Below are positions 42,145 through 51,665 of a stretch of 64,000 nucleotides of DNA, in pieces (position 1 is the stretch's first letter; every line of letters begins with the position of its first letter). Position numbers and translations under genes: made by a program. Origin of the DNA: Anatilimnocola floriformis (GTDB taxonomy: Bacteria; Planctomycetota; Planctomycetia; Pirellulales; Pirellulaceae); assembly GCF_024256385.1 (NCBI RefSeq), contig NZ_JAMLFW010000002.1, forward strand, positions 1,116,001-1,180,000. The letters are read 5' to 3'. The notes under the pieces are model-generated. The model made no database searches and was not told the origin of the DNA. It saw nothing but the letters and a program-made list of their open reading frames with translations.

Positions 42145-42381
42145 TTGCCAGAGCAGCAATCACCCCTGGTCGAACAGGGCCAGCTCACTCCGCCCGCCAA
42201 AGGGATCGTCCGCAACAGCATCCGCGTGGCCCTCATGGACGGCTCGGTGGTCAGCCTGCCTCGCACCATTTCCGCCAAAACCGCCCGTGCTATCTGCACC
42301 CGTGGCGAGGGAGACCAAATCTCGGAGGATGATTTGAAGAGACTGACGACGAATAGCAAACCCTTTATTGGTGGGCGGTAA
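42145..42381 (+). pseudogene. Tandem copy of the DUF1559-like C-terminal module
   Basis: Directly after TAG 42142-42144, in the same frame, LTPPAKGIVRNSIRVALMDG, SVVSLPRTISAKTARAICTR repeats the end of the preceding protein (LNPPSKGYAPMVVRVAMMDG, SVAPVLRDVSEETLRAICTR). It has no ATG and only TTG 42145 as a start. It is probably a partial duplication that either left a non-coding relic or would be reached only by readthrough. Confidence 0.65.
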
Positions 42382-42390
42382 GCGGCTCCC

Positions 42391-43254
42391 TTATTTCCCC
42401 GCATCCCACCGAATTTTATACAGCCGTTCGTCCGGCACATGCAGTTCGGCGGACGGATTCAAAAAGCGAATCGTATCGCTCCACCAGGTTTTCTCGGTCC
42501 CCTGGTGGTAAACAATCCGGCCGGTGACGGCCGATTGAGCGACCGACTTCACGTGCACCTTGTCGGCGAGTTCTTGCTGCGGCGAGAACTTTGTTTCCTG
42601 CGTATCGAAGCGATAGACGTTCGTGTCGGTTGTGACAAAGAGAAAGCGCGGATCCTGGCAGGGCGAAAGATCGTGCCCGCCCGGCGTGGGAAGTTCGAAA
42701 CGTTTGTCGATCGTAATCGCCGATGATTTGTCGCGCGCGGCAATCTCGACCAGCAGCAACTCCTTGCCGCCGATGGCCCAAAGTCGCTCGCGTTTTTCAT
42801 CCCAGATGGCGCCATGTGCTCCATTGAGCGGAATACGCGCGATTGGTTCTGCCGTTGCGCCTGGTTTGTCCTGGTCAAAGATCAGCAACTCATCGCCGCC
42901 GTAACTCGATCCCACCGCGATGCGCCGATCGGGCAGCAAACAGGCGCTATGAGCATTCCGCGCCGAGGCGTGAAAGAGGCACTTCTTATCAGCGCGACGA
43001 ATCAGCGCCACGCCGCCACCCGACGACGTGATCAAGATCGATTCGCCGACCGGCTTGCATTCGTCGGTGGTCCGAAATTGCCGCTGCATCTCGGCAGGAA
43101 TCTCAGTCGAGTCAGCCGCCCGCCATCGCCAAATCCGTTCGGCCGGCAGCACCACTTTATCGGCGGGAATGACAAACACCTCGTCGCCGCCACACACAAT
43201 CAACCGCTCATCGGCCGTGATACTTAGCAGAGCGAGCAAAATCAAAACATTCAT
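42391..43254 (-). CDS. Secreted beta-propeller-like protein (DUF6528-like)
   Basis: A 287-residue protein with a short hydrophobic start (VLILLALLSITA) that may be a signal peptide. The body has regularly spaced strand patterns (RLIVCGGDEVFVI, SILITSSGGGVALIRR, NAHSACLLPDRRIAVGSSYG, GAHGAIWDEKRERLWAIGGK, HDLSPCQDPRFLFVTTDTNV). This looks like a beta-propeller and is similar to DUF6528 proteins from memory. Substrate unknown. Confidence 0.6.
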   Translation of the reverse strand: MNVLILLALLSITADERLIVCGGDEVFVIPADKVVLPAERIWRWRAADSTEIPAEMQRQFRTTDECKPVGESILITSSGGGVALIRRADKKCLFHASARNAHSACLLPDRRIAVGSSYGGDELLIFDQDKPGATAEPIARIPLNGAHGAIWDEKRERLWAIGGKELLLVEIAARDKSSAITIDKRFELPTPGGHDLSPCQDPRFLFVTTDTNVYRFDTQETKFSPQQELADKVHVKSVAQSAVTGRIVYHQGTEKTWWSDTIRFLNPSAELHVPDERLYKIRWDAGK

Positions 43255-43278
43255 TCGTAGGATCTCTTCCGTCTGTCA

Positions 43279-43620
43279 CTACGAAGCCTTCGGATACTGC
43301 GTATACTTCGGCGGTTCCGACGACACAGGTGGATTCGCGCGGCTGAACCAGCGGTGAAAGCGGGACCAAAAGCTGCCCGGTTGCCAGTAGCAGTTCAGAA
43401 TCTGCTCGACTTCTTCAGGCGACATCTTGCGCTGCACGACCATCACCTCAATCAGCCGGGCCGCTGTTTCGCGGTCGTTGCGACGCCGTTCGGTTTCGGC
43501 GCTGACGTTGAGATACACAATCACAATGATCGTGCCCGCGATGACCACGACGAGCGAAAAGACAAACAGCCAAAAATACCACGGCGGAAAAAACGGAGCC
43601 TGAGCGACGTGAGCATTCAT
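43279..43620 (-). CDS. Small inner-membrane protein
   Basis: From ATG 43620, 113 residues: one long membrane helix (WYFWLFVFSLVVVIAGTIIVIVYL written in two turns) then a cytoplasmic tail with NDRETAARLIEVMVVQRKMS and PEEVEQILNCYWQ. Resembles small planctomycete membrane proteins of unknown role. Confidence 0.6.
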   Translation of the reverse strand: MNAHVAQAPFFPPWYFWLFVFSLVVVIAGTIIVIVYLNVSAETERRRNDRETAARLIEVMVVQRKMSPEEVEQILNCYWQPGSFWSRFHRWFSRANPPVSSEPPKYTQYPKAS

Positions 43621-43701
43621 GGGCGTCCCTTTCTGAAGTGACTCCCTGCATTGTAGCCGCCGCAACAGTCGGACGTATCGCGCAGTTCCGGCCTACAACT
43701 A

Positions 43702-44097
43702 CTACATCTCCCGCCGCGGTCCTGTCGCGCCATTCATCAGCAACGAAAAGATCATCGGCTGCCGTAGCGCCAAACCCAGCCACATCAGCACACCAATCAT
43801 GACCGGAAACCACCACGGGTCGCCGACTAGCAGATGCGTGCAGATGGCGCCGCCCAAGTAACCGCTGACCAAAATCGCACCCAGGAACGACGTGCGCGGA
43901 ATGAGGTAGAGCACCGTGACGGCGATCTCGAGCACACCCAGCGCTGGTAGCAGCTTCAGGGGGATGCGCAGGTGCTCCATCATTTCGGCCTTGCCGGGGA
44001 AATCGAGGAACTTCGGAACCCCGCTGGCTCCGATCAGAAACAAACCGACAAGCACCGTCAGAACCCAGCCGGTGATGTGTTGCGCTTTCGTGGACAT
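43702..44097 (-). CDS. DoxX-like membrane protein
   Basis: A 131-residue protein with four hydrophobic helices (ITGWVLTVLVGLFLIGASGV, LLPALGVLEIAVTVLYLIP, FLGAILVSGYLGGAICTHLL, WWFPVMIGVLMWLGLAL). KFLDFPGKAEMMEHLRIP between helices 1 and 2 and the Gly-rich GYLGGAICTH match the DoxX/DoxX-like family. Such proteins occur beside redox or glyoxalase-type genes, as here. Function not established. Confidence 0.8.
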   Translation of the reverse strand: MSTKAQHITGWVLTVLVGLFLIGASGVPKFLDFPGKAEMMEHLRIPLKLLPALGVLEIAVTVLYLIPRTSFLGAILVSGYLGGAICTHLLVGDPWWFPVMIGVLMWLGLALRQPMIFSLLMNGATGPRREM

Positions 44098-44140
44098 GGT
44101 CTTCTCTCTTGTTGCGTGGCTGCGTGTACTACTGTTGGTG

Positions 44141-44539
44141 CTACTGCGTCGGCATGTTCATCCACACCAGTTCCCACATGTGACCATCGGGATCTTGAAA
44201 GCTGTGCTGATACATGAAGCCGTGATCCACCGGATCTTGTGATTTCGAGCCCCCGGCCGCGAGCGCCTTCGCCACCAAGCCATCGACGGCTTCGCGGCTG
44301 TCGCACGAAAGACAGAGGAGCACCTCTGTGACCTTCGTCGTATCGGCGATCGCCTTCGGCGTAAAGTTGGCAAACTTGGGATGCGTCAGCAGCATCACAT
44401 AAATCGTCTCGCTGATCACAATGCACGCCGCCGTCTCGTCCGTAAACTGCGGATTGTGCTTGTACCCAAGCCCTTCATAAAACCGCATCGAAGCCTGCAA
44501 GTCTCGGACAGGCAGATTCACAAACATCATGGTGGGCAT
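44141..44539 (-). CDS. VOC/glyoxalase-family protein
   Basis: Starting at ATG 44539 with GGAGG just upstream (132 residues). The VOC pattern is clear: MFVNLPVRDLQASMRFYEGL, GYKHNPQFTDETAACIVI, VTEVLLCLSCDSREAVDGLV, SKSQDPVDHGFMYQHSFQDP and DGHMWELVWM. His and Glu typical of metal binding are at the DPDGHMWEL end. It lies 43 bp upstream of DoxX-like on the same strand, probably one operon. Similar proteins include bleomycin-resistance-like and lactoylglutathione-lyase-related members; the substrate is unknown. Confidence 0.85.
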   Translation of the reverse strand: MPTMMFVNLPVRDLQASMRFYEGLGYKHNPQFTDETAACIVISETIYVMLLTHPKFANFTPKAIADTTKVTEVLLCLSCDSREAVDGLVAKALAAGGSKSQDPVDHGFMYQHSFQDPDGHMWELVWMNMPTQ

Positions 44540-44769
44540 CGGAGGTTCCTTCAAATAGTGCGCGGTGAAATCGCGCTCAGTGTGGTGCGACGAGATCGAC
44601 GTCTCTTGGAATAGTCGATTGAAGCCTTTCGAAATAGACGGCAGCCTGAGTATTCCTGCCCTCCAAATCTCATTTATTAAATCCCACGACCACGCCTTAA
44701 TCACATTTGCATTGATGGATGGAAGAGGATACGCTCATAAAGCACCCTACCTGCGAGGGAATTCTCCCC

Positions 44770-45078
44770 ATGCCAAGCCGCCACCTTATCCCGCGATGTT
44801 CGCTGCGTAGTCTGTTCCTGGCGACTGCCGCAATCGCCGTTGCTACGCAGATGATCGTCTCTGCCCGAGCGCACAGTCTCGAAGCTCGGCGAGAAGCGTT
44901 CATCGCATCAATTCATGGCTCGCTGCTCGCCAGCCAAGTCACTGATCCGGCATTTGTCGAGCGCTATTTGAACTACGTCGAGCGCACGATCGCGGCCAAG
45001 GATGATACCTTTTTGCCTCCGCGAGAAAGACAAGAGCTGCTGAGAAAAGTCGCCGCGGCAAGGTCGGCAGAACGGTAA
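44770..45078 (+). CDS. Small protein with one membrane helix
   Basis: ATG 44770 follows GAGGGA nine bases upstream. 102 residues: basic start, one hydrophobic helix (LRSLFLATAAIAVATQMIV), then helical tail ending ERQELLRKVAAARSAER. Nothing family-specific. Upstream start 44719 would precede the ribosome site. Confidence 0.5.
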   Translation: MPSRHLIPRCSLRSLFLATAAIAVATQMIVSARAHSLEARREAFIASIHGSLLASQVTDPAFVERYLNYVERTIAAKDDTFLPPRERQELLRKVAAARSAER

Positions 45079-45405
45079 AGACGGGACACACAGTATCCAC
45101 CCTAACGCCAGAGGCACGCTGGGAGCTGGGCCAAAGAGAGGGCGGAAGAAATACGCCAAGAGGGATCGAATCGATCGCCGCAACCTCTTGGTAATCTAGG
45201 CACTTGCGCAAAACCACTGCAAGCAGGTGGCGCAAAATCCGGCGCGCTTGAACCGGAAAGCGGCGCGCATGATGGCGAATTGGTCCCTCGCGAATGAGAT
45301 GGAACGTTCCCAAATCGATCCATCCCAAACTACACCAGTGAATGGGTTTGCTCTGTTTTCAAATTGGGAATAGGATTTAAACAGAAGTTCTTTACCTGGA
45401 ATGCC
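45079..45405. other. 327-bp gap upstream of the export operon
   Basis: No credible ORF or RNA. It should hold the promoter for the following operon. A short AT-richer piece (TTTGCTCTGTTTTCAAATTG) lies at about 45350, but no clear -35/-10 pair is seen. Confidence 0.4.
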
Positions 45406-45807
45406 ATGCTTCGTTTGGTACTACTCATCGCGATGATTTGCCAGATGCTGGGGTGCCGGTACGCTTGTACCGCGGCACATGCCGGCCGGGGCGATGCTAC
45501 GCAGTCGGTCGGGTGTCGTTGCTGTCAAGCGAAGCGTCTTGCCGAGCAGAGCAGGAAGGGCGAACAACTCCCTACTGAGGACGAGCAGAATCGGTCGCAT
45601 ACGGGCTGCTTTTGCAATAGCCCCGTGAAGATCGCAGATTCCATTCCGGCGGATCACGACCTGGCTGTTTCACCGATTTGGACGATTGTAGAAGCGCCGC
45701 CGCAGTTGGCGGTGGAATCAATCGCGATCGTTTCTGGCCAGCTACGGCCTCCGAGAGACGATGCGGGCAAGGGCCTGCGCGTCGTCGTTCAATCTCTCTT
45801 ACTGTAA
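45406..45807 (+). CDS. Secreted Cys-rich protein at the head of the export operon
   Basis: A 133-residue protein with a signal-like start ([20 protein letters not shown], with a possible lipobox LGC) and several cysteines ([26 protein letters not shown]). No family is recognised. The cysteines may bind metal or heme. Its position right before MacB-like genes suggests a role with the transporter, for example as a periplasmic or outer-membrane-associated factor. Confidence 0.55.
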   Translation: MLRLVLLIAMICQMLGCRYACTAAHAGRGDATQSVGCRCCQAKRLAEQSRKGEQLPTEDEQNRSHTGCFCNSPVKIADSIPADHDLAVSPIWTIVEAPPQLAVESIAIVSGQLRPPRDDAGKGLRVVVQSLLL

Positions 45808-45877
45808 GCAAATCCGTTGGCTGCTCCGCGCGTCATCTTGCGCGCATTCTGTCTTCGCAGTTTACGGATCTTGGCAG

Positions 45878-47047
45878 ATGTTTCGGCTTCGCTTACTTCC
45901 CTGGGAATACGGGGTGCGCAATCTTTTGCGTCGCCCGGCACGCAGCGCGCTCACGCTCGGCGCGCTCGCGACCGTCGTATTCTTGGTGTTTGTCGTCGTC
46001 GCCTTCATTCGCGGCTTAGAGAGTTCGCTCGCCGTCACCGGGCAACCGAACGTTGTGCTTGTCTATTCAATCAACACGGCCGAAGACATTGAAAATAGTG
46101 CCATTCCGGGCCGTACTGCAGCGCTGCTCTCCGCCAGTTTGGCTGCAATCGAGAAGCAGCACGGCGTAGCGCGGGTTTCACCGGAGTTGTACGTCGGCAC
46201 TCGGGTCGCGCGCAGCGAAAATGACCCGCCGCTGTTCGGCATTGTTCGTGGCGTTTCGCCCTCCGCGCCGCTTGTTCGTCGCCAGGTGCAATTGACTGAG
46301 GGACATTGGCCGGGCGCGGGCGAAGTGATTGTCGGCAAACTCGTCGCCGCCAAGTTGGGCTGCAACGATGCGGATTTGCAGATCGGGAAATCAATTCGCT
46401 TCGACGGCCATGATTGGAAAATTGCGGGCCGGTTCGCAGCTGGTGGGGCAGCATTTGAATCGGAAATTTGGGTGCCCCTAGCGGATTTTCAAGCGGCGCT
46501 CAAAAGACAAGATCTCAGCCTGGTTGCCATCGCCTTAAACGATTCTGCCGCGCCCGGTGACGTTGAACTCTTTTGCAAGGAGCGCTACGACCTCGAACTG
46601 CAGGCCGTTGGCGAAATGAAGTACTACGCGGCACTGCAAAAACACTATCAACCCGTTCGCATGCTCGGCTGGTTGGTGGTGCTGCTCGTGGCCGGTGCGG
46701 GTGTGTTTGCCGGGCTCAACACGATGTATGGCTCGGTGATGGGCCGTGTGCGCGAGTTGGCCACGCTGCAGGCCGTTGGTTATCGGCGGCGGGCGATTGT
46801 GATCAGCCTCATGCAAGAAGCGGTTCTGTTGTCGACGACGGCTTCGCTGCTGGCAGCTGTGGTCGCCATTTTTGTCGTCAACGGTACGGCGGTGCGATTC
46901 ACGATGGGAGCTTTTGCGCTGCGCGTCGATAGCGTCGCAATGTTGGTTGGATGCGGCGTGGGATTGTTGCTCGGAGTGTTCGGCGCGATCCCGCCGGCTT
47001 GGAAAGCCATGCAGCATTCGGTGGTGGATGGATTGAAAGCGGTTTAA
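45878..47047 (+). CDS. ABC transporter permease (FtsX/MacB type)
   Basis: From ATG 45878, 389 residues. An N-terminal membrane helix ([20 protein letters not shown]) is followed by a large periplasmic loop (~residues 45-260, with [20 protein letters not shown]) and three C-terminal helices ([60 protein letters not shown]). That is the FtsX-like permease topology. The motif [20 protein letters not shown] is diagnostic of the group. It pairs with the ATPase at 49151 and the second permease at 49877. Confidence 0.85.
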   Translation: MFRLRLLPWEYGVRNLLRRPARSALTLGALATVVFLVFVVVAFIRGLESSLAVTGQPNVVLVYSINTAEDIENSAIPGRTAALLSASLAAIEKQHGVARVSPELYVGTRVARSENDPPLFGIVRGVSPSAPLVRRQVQLTEGHWPGAGEVIVGKLVAAKLGCNDADLQIGKSIRFDGHDWKIAGRFAAGGAAFESEIWVPLADFQAALKRQDLSLVAIALNDSAAPGDVELFCKERYDLELQAVGEMKYYAALQKHYQPVRMLGWLVVLLVAGAGVFAGLNTMYGSVMGRVRELATLQAVGYRRRAIVISLMQEAVLLSTTASLLAAVVAIFVVNGTAVRFTMGAFALRVDSVAMLVGCGVGLLLGVFGAIPPAWKAMQHSVVDGLKAV

Positions 47048-47068
47048 CCCTGTTTTGGAGAATGGATC

Positions 47069-47590
47069 ATGCGATTGATGGTGATGTTGGGATTGCTAAG
47101 TTTCGTGAGTGTGCTCGTTGGCTGTGGCGGAGGTGCTCCCGCGCCGGCCGCGTCGAGCGGTCCTTCGGCGGAAGGCGCGAAGTATGTCCTCGCGGCCGAA
47201 CCCGGTGACGCGAAGGGTGTGAAGGAATTGAAAGCCGATGCCAAGGACGGCGACGACATCGTGATTGAGGGCCGCATCGGCGGCGATGAGAAGCCCTGGG
47301 TAGAAGGGCAAGCGGCTTTCATGATCGTCGACAAATCGCTCAAGCCGTGCAACGAGAAGGATGATGACGACTGCAAGACGCCCTGGGACTACTGCTGCGA
47401 CACCGATCAGCTGCCGAGCTGTAAGGCGCTAGTAAAAATCATCGATTCCGAGGGGAAGACGGTCGCTTCCGATGCCAAGAAATTGCTCGGCGTGAAAGAA
47501 CTTACGACCGTGGTTCTCAAAGGTAAAGCCAAGAAGGATGAAGCCGGCAATCTGACCGTGCTCGCCAGTGGCGTGTTCGTGCGTAAATAA
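47069..47590 (+). CDS. Lipoprotein within the export operon
   Basis: A 173-residue protein with a type II signal (LLSFVSVLVGCGGG, lipobox Leu-Val-Gly-Cys) and an acidic beta-rich body (DDIVIEGRIGGDEKPWVEGQ, KALVKIIDSEGKTVASDAKK, ELTTVVLKGKAKKDEAGNLT). A Cys-rich loop (CNEKDDDDCKTPWDYCCDTD) may bind metal. OB-like strands suggest a small binding domain. Because it sits between permease and membrane fusion genes it likely works with the transporter. Confidence 0.65.
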   Translation: MRLMVMLGLLSFVSVLVGCGGGAPAPAASSGPSAEGAKYVLAAEPGDAKGVKELKADAKDGDDIVIEGRIGGDEKPWVEGQAAFMIVDKSLKPCNEKDDDDCKTPWDYCCDTDQLPSCKALVKIIDSEGKTVASDAKKLLGVKELTTVVLKGKAKKDEAGNLTVLASGVFVRK

Positions 47591-47605
47591 CGCAAGGAAT
47601 TTGCG

Positions 47606-49138
47606 ATGACTTCTTCATTGGACCTCAGGCAACTCGCCGTCGACCGCTCGTCGTCAGTGAGCTCGGTCGGTGCCAGGCCGCGCAATTGGCTAACTCGTTT
47701 TGCGCTGCCGGGCGGCATCCTCGCGCTCTTCGTGACAGTCGTCGGGTGGTCGCTGCAGGAGAGCTTGCTGCCTGCAAAAGCTGTAACAGTCACTCCGGTC
47801 GTGCTGATGCGGGCCGATGTCCAACAATCGGGAACGCCCCTGTTTCAAGCCGCCGGCTGGATCGAGCCGCGGCCCACGGCGACAGTTGTCTCCGCGCAAG
47901 TGGAAGGGATCGTCGAATCGCTGCTGGTGATTGAAGGGCAGGAAGTGAAGAAAGACGAACCACTCGGCAAACTCGTCGACGTCGATGCGAAGCTCGCGCT
48001 ATCTGAAGCGAAGGCCGCGTTTCGTTTGCGGGAAGCCGAGGAGAGGTTAGCGAATGCGTCGCTGAGTGCGGCCCGCCAAAGCCTGGCGAACCCCGTTCAC
48101 CTGCAAGCCGCGGTCGCCGAAGCCGAAGCGGCATTTGGCAAGACCGATACCGAACTGCAGTCGCTTCCTTCGTTGCTCAAGGCCGCTCAAGCCCGGAAGC
48201 AATTGGCGCAGCAGGATCTGGAAGGGAAGAAGAGCGTCGGCGATGCCGTTTCCGGCCGATCCATACAACGGGCTCAGAGCGAATTCGATACTGCCTCGGC
48301 GACAGTTATGGAACTCACGCAGCGCGAGAAAGGGTTGCAAGCCGAAGCCAAATCGTGGGGCGAACGGGTCGCAGCGCTCCGCTCGCAACTCACCATGAAA
48401 TCCGAAGAGAATCGTAGGGTGCAAGAAGCGGAAGCTAATTGCACGATCGCGGCTGCGCGCATGGAGCAAGCGAAGCTCGTGGTCGACAGCGGGGAATTGC
48501 GGCTGACGCGCATGACCATTGTCGCGCCCTGTGCCGGCAAGGTGTTGGCCGTGCATGCCCAACCAGGACGTCGCCTTGTCGGCTTATCGCCGGCCTCCGA
48601 GCGCGATTCCAGCGCAGTTGTCAGTCTTTACGATCCGAAAATGTTGCAGGTCCGTGCCGACGTTCGCCTGGAAGACGTCCCGCAAGTCCTCGTCGGTCAG
48701 CCGGTGCAAATTTCGACGGCTGCTCTCGGCGCGGCGCTCAGCGGCCAGGTGATCGCGGTGAATTCAGTTGCCGACATTCAAAAGAACACGCTGCAAGTGA
48801 AGGTTGCGATTCATGACCCGCCGGCGGTGGTGAAGCCCGACATGCTCGTGCAGGTGACGTTTCTCGCTCCAGATTTGCCGAAGAATACACTGGCGGAGAA
48901 CGATCCTTTGCGACATTTGATTCCCCGCGAACTCGTGAACGGCAGCGGCGACGGCGCGACGGTTTGGGTTGCCGATTTGCAAACTTCGCGCGCGATCGAA
49001 AAGCCGGTGCATCTCGGCAAGGCAGGCACCGAACAACTGGTGGAAGTGACGCAAGGTGTGACGGCTACCGACAAGCTGATTGTCTCCGGCCGGGACGCGC
49101 TGAAGAACGGAATGCGGATTCGCGTGAATCAAAAGTAA
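47606..49138 (+). CDS. HlyD/MacA-type membrane fusion protein
   Basis: A 510-residue protein. N-terminal membrane helix (FALPGGILALFVTVVGWSL), lipoyl-like half WIEPRPTATVVSAQVEGIVE, long coiled coil (residues about 130-290, ALSEAKAAFRLREAEERLAN and following), a second lipoyl half and barrel (LTRMTIVAPCAGKVLAVHAQ, PGRRLVGL), and a C-terminal KPVHLGKAGTEQLVEVTQGV. This is the periplasmic adapter of tripartite exporters. It lies directly before the ATPase and second permease genes. Confidence 0.88.
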   Translation: MTSSLDLRQLAVDRSSSVSSVGARPRNWLTRFALPGGILALFVTVVGWSLQESLLPAKAVTVTPVVLMRADVQQSGTPLFQAAGWIEPRPTATVVSAQVEGIVESLLVIEGQEVKKDEPLGKLVDVDAKLALSEAKAAFRLREAEERLANASLSAARQSLANPVHLQAAVAEAEAAFGKTDTELQSLPSLLKAAQARKQLAQQDLEGKKSVGDAVSGRSIQRAQSEFDTASATVMELTQREKGLQAEAKSWGERVAALRSQLTMKSEENRRVQEAEANCTIAAARMEQAKLVVDSGELRLTRMTIVAPCAGKVLAVHAQPGRRLVGLSPASERDSSAVVSLYDPKMLQVRADVRLEDVPQVLVGQPVQISTAALGAALSGQVIAVNSVADIQKNTLQVKVAIHDPPAVVKPDMLVQVTFLAPDLPKNTLAENDPLRHLIPRELVNGSGDGATVWVADLQTSRAIEKPVHLGKAGTEQLVEVTQGVTATDKLIVSGRDALKNGMRIRVNQK

Positions 49139-49150
49139 GGAACGCCACCG

Positions 49151-49873
49151 ATGGCACTTGTCGAAATTACGAAGCTGACCAAGCAATTCCGCAAAGGGGA
49201 TGAGATCATCACTCCGCTCAACGAAGTTACGCTGCAAGTCGAGCAAGGAGAGTTCGTGAGCCTGATGGGAGCGAGCGGCTCCGGCAAATCGACGCTGCTG
49301 AATGCCATCGCCGGCATCGACCGCCCGACATCGGGAGCGATCGTGATCAAGGGAGTTGATATCACGAAACTTTCGCGCTCGGCGCTCGCCGATTGGCGAG
49401 CCGAGAACATCGGCTACATCTTCCAAATGCACAATCTGATTTCAGTTCTCTCGGCTTACGAAAACGTCGAGTTGCCCTTGCTCTTGTTGCCGATGAATGC
49501 AGCCGAGCGGCACAAGCGCGTGATGATTGCTCTTGAAGCAGTGAATCTGACGGATCGTCGCGATCACTACCCGCGACAACTTTCCGGTGGTCAGGAACAG
49601 CGCGTGGGCATTGCTCGCGCGATCGTCGCCAATCCCACGATCATCGTCGCCGACGAACCAACCGGTGACCTCGATGCCGAAACAACCGATCAGATTCTCG
49701 AGTTGATTCGGCGGCTGAATGTTGAACTCGGCATGACGCTGATTGTGGTGACGCACGATCCGCGCGTCGGTGCACTGGCTCAGCGGCAGATTCGCCTGGA
49801 GAAGGGAAAGCTGATCGAGCGCGGCCAGCAGGTGAGCGTGGTTGGCGGCGAATCCTTCGAGCGGAGGGCCTAA
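49151..49873 (+). CDS. ABC transporter ATP-binding protein (LolD/MacB-like)
   Basis: A 240-residue ATPase with Walker A GASGSGKS (40-47), Q-loop [20 protein letters not shown], signature [15 protein letters not shown], Walker [13 protein letters not shown] and switch His in VTHDP. The [14 protein letters not shown] and EPTGDLD are typical of the lipoprotein/macrolide exporter subfamily. ATP hydrolysis would power the two FtsX-like permeases of this operon. Confidence 0.92.
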   Translation: MALVEITKLTKQFRKGDEIITPLNEVTLQVEQGEFVSLMGASGSGKSTLLNAIAGIDRPTSGAIVIKGVDITKLSRSALADWRAENIGYIFQMHNLISVLSAYENVELPLLLLPMNAAERHKRVMIALEAVNLTDRRDHYPRQLSGGQEQRVGIARAIVANPTIIVADEPTGDLDAETTDQILELIRRLNVELGMTLIVVTHDPRVGALAQRQIRLEKGKLIERGQQVSVVGGESFERRA

Positions 49874-49876
49874 CCC

Positions 49877-51019
49877 ATGTTTAAGTTTGCTCCCTACGTT
49901 TTCAAGAATCTGTGGCGACATCGTGGCCGCACGATGCTCACCGTCAGCGGCTCGGCCGTCGCGCTGTTCGTCTTCTGCTTTGTCGGCGCGGTGCAGCAAG
50001 GTTTGGAACGACTCACGAGCAGCCAGGAAGCCGAGCGGACGCTAATAGTCTTTCAAGAGAACCGTTTCTGCCCTTCCAGCAGCAAACTGCCCGAAGACTA
50101 CGCCCGCACGGTCCAAAAAATGCCCGGCGTGAAGGATGTCGTTCCAATCAAGGTCTTCACCAACAACTGCCGCGCGAGCCTCGACGTCGTCGTGTTCAAC
50201 GGCTTGCCGCCGGAGAAACTGCGGACCGCCCGCAAGTTGGAATTGCTCACCGGCAACTGGGGCGATTTCGACGGCCGCACCGATGGCGCGGTGATCGGCC
50301 AGGCCATCGCCGCGCGACGCAATCTGAAGACCGGACAAAAATTCACGATCGGCGACGTGACGGTCTCGATTGTCGGCATCTTCCGCTCGACCGTTGCTGC
50401 CGAGGACAACTTCATTTACACGCATCTCGACTTCTTGCAGCGAGCCCGCGGCAAAACATCGGTCGGAACCGTCACACAACTCGAAGTGCAACTCGCCGAA
50501 GGAGCGAAGCCGGACGAACTCTGCCGCGCGATCGACGCCGGCTTTCGCAGCGGACCAGTGGCAACGACGACGCGCTCGAAAGGGGTGTTTCAGCGCGATA
50601 CTCTTTCCGATCTGGCGGAACTGATCGGCTTTGCGCATTACCTGGGCTATGCCTGCGTTGGCCTGGTGCTCGCGCTCGTGGCCACCACTACCGTGATGGC
50701 CGTGCAGGATCGCATCAAGGAACACGCCGTGCTGCAAACGCTCGGCCTCCGCCCCGCACGCATCTTCCGCCTCGTCCTCGCCGAAAGCGTGCTACAAAGC
50801 TTCGCCGGCGGCCTATTGGGCATCGGCTTCGGCACCTTCCTCTTATTCTTCGGCGGATTCGCGATTGGCGCAGAAGGAGTCACGATCGCCTTTCAGCCAT
50901 CCCTGCAGATCGCCATGGTTGGCGTTGCGGTGTCGCTCGTCGTCGGCCTCTTCGCCGGCATCATTCCCGGCTGGCAGGCCGCTGGCACCGAAATCGTAAA
51001 AGCGCTCCGTCAGGTCTAG
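49877..51019 (+). CDS. ABC transporter permease (FtsX/MacB type), second subunit
   Basis: A 380-residue permease 3 bp after the ATPase stop. N-terminal helix ([20 protein letters not shown]), periplasmic loop (~residues 45-250, [19 protein letters not shown]) and three C-terminal helices ([59 protein letters not shown]). The conserved [20 protein letters not shown] after helix 2 marks the FtsX group. Two different permeases in one operon suggest a heterodimeric exporter. Confidence 0.88.
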   Translation: MFKFAPYVFKNLWRHRGRTMLTVSGSAVALFVFCFVGAVQQGLERLTSSQEAERTLIVFQENRFCPSSSKLPEDYARTVQKMPGVKDVVPIKVFTNNCRASLDVVVFNGLPPEKLRTARKLELLTGNWGDFDGRTDGAVIGQAIAARRNLKTGQKFTIGDVTVSIVGIFRSTVAAEDNFIYTHLDFLQRARGKTSVGTVTQLEVQLAEGAKPDELCRAIDAGFRSGPVATTTRSKGVFQRDTLSDLAELIGFAHYLGYACVGLVLALVATTTVMAVQDRIKEHAVLQTLGLRPARIFRLVLAESVLQSFAGGLLGIGFGTFLLFFGGFAIGAEGVTIAFQPSLQIAMVGVAVSLVVGLFAGIIPGWQAAGTEIVKALRQV

Positions 51020-51288
51020 CACTTGTTTGGAACTGACATTGCGCAATTCCCCCGTGGCTCCCATCCAGACTTGCATCCCTGGAACTGGCGAAGGCCGGCA
51101 GCCGGAGCCTGCTAGGTCCTTCCCGCGAATGGTCTTCGGAACGTTTCCTACTACCATCACGCCCGCCCGGCGCGCTCAAAGCGGCGCAGCAAGCCGGTGA
51201 AAGTAAGTGCATCGAGGCGAATGCCCAACGCGAGAATTGCGAAAACGCCGGAGAATACGCGTTTTCTGCGACATCTGAAAATGATCAG

Positions 51289-51330
51289 TACGCCCAACAG
51301 GGGTCGAACCTGTAACCTTCGGTTCCGAAG
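51289..51330 (-). other. 3' half of a tRNA-Arg(TCG) gene: probable prophage attachment site
   Basis: On the minus strand the segment from the anticodon loop to the discriminator base is preserved: loop CTTCGGA (anticodon TCG), 3' anticodon stem ACCGA, variable AGGTT, T-arm ACAGGTTCGACCCCTGT, acceptor strand TGGGCGT and A. The 5' part (plus 51331 onwards) has no D-arm or acceptor; the matching anticodon stem (TCGAC) pairs at only 3 of 5 positions. This is the usual footprint of integration into a tRNA 3' end. Phage genes begin ~90 bp to its right. Confidence 0.75.
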
Positions 51331-51421
51331 GTCGATGGTCCCGGGTTGCGCCGGTCGCGCGGGCCAGGTGATGACAGCTTCCGTCACAGCCTTGCAATCG
51401 CGCTGCGCGGAGCAAACACCA

Positions 51422-51646
51422 ATGTCGATGCTGCAGAAACAAGCCTTTTGCCCCTCGTGCCGTCGCCCCACGTTGCATCAGAAAGCGAACGCGGAGCAGA
51501 ACAAAACCTTCACCACGGGACACGCGATCTTGTCGGTGTTCACCTGCGGGCTGTGGATCCCCATCGCGATCGCCTGGGCCATCTGGCACGGGATGACGCT
51601 CGGCACGCAGAAATACCACTGCACGCAGTGTGGCCACGCGAGCTAA
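51422..51646 (+). CDS. Small zinc-ribbon membrane protein at prophage edge
   Basis: A 74-residue protein (or 72 from ATG 51428). CPSCRRPTLHQK near the start and CTQCGHAS at the end make a zinc-ribbon pair around one hydrophobic helix (ILSVFTCGLWIPIAIAWAIW). This layout occurs in short phage and actinobacterial membrane proteins. First gene inside the second prophage. Confidence 0.6.
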   Translation: MSMLQKQAFCPSCRRPTLHQKANAEQNKTFTTGHAILSVFTCGLWIPIAIAWAIWHGMTLGTQKYHCTQCGHAS

Positions 51647-51665
51647 TGGTGCGCAGAATAGGGCG

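Noticed and set aside
51289-51365. An intact tRNA-Arg gene
   Set aside because: The 5' half has no D-arm, no acceptor complement and a broken anticodon stem.
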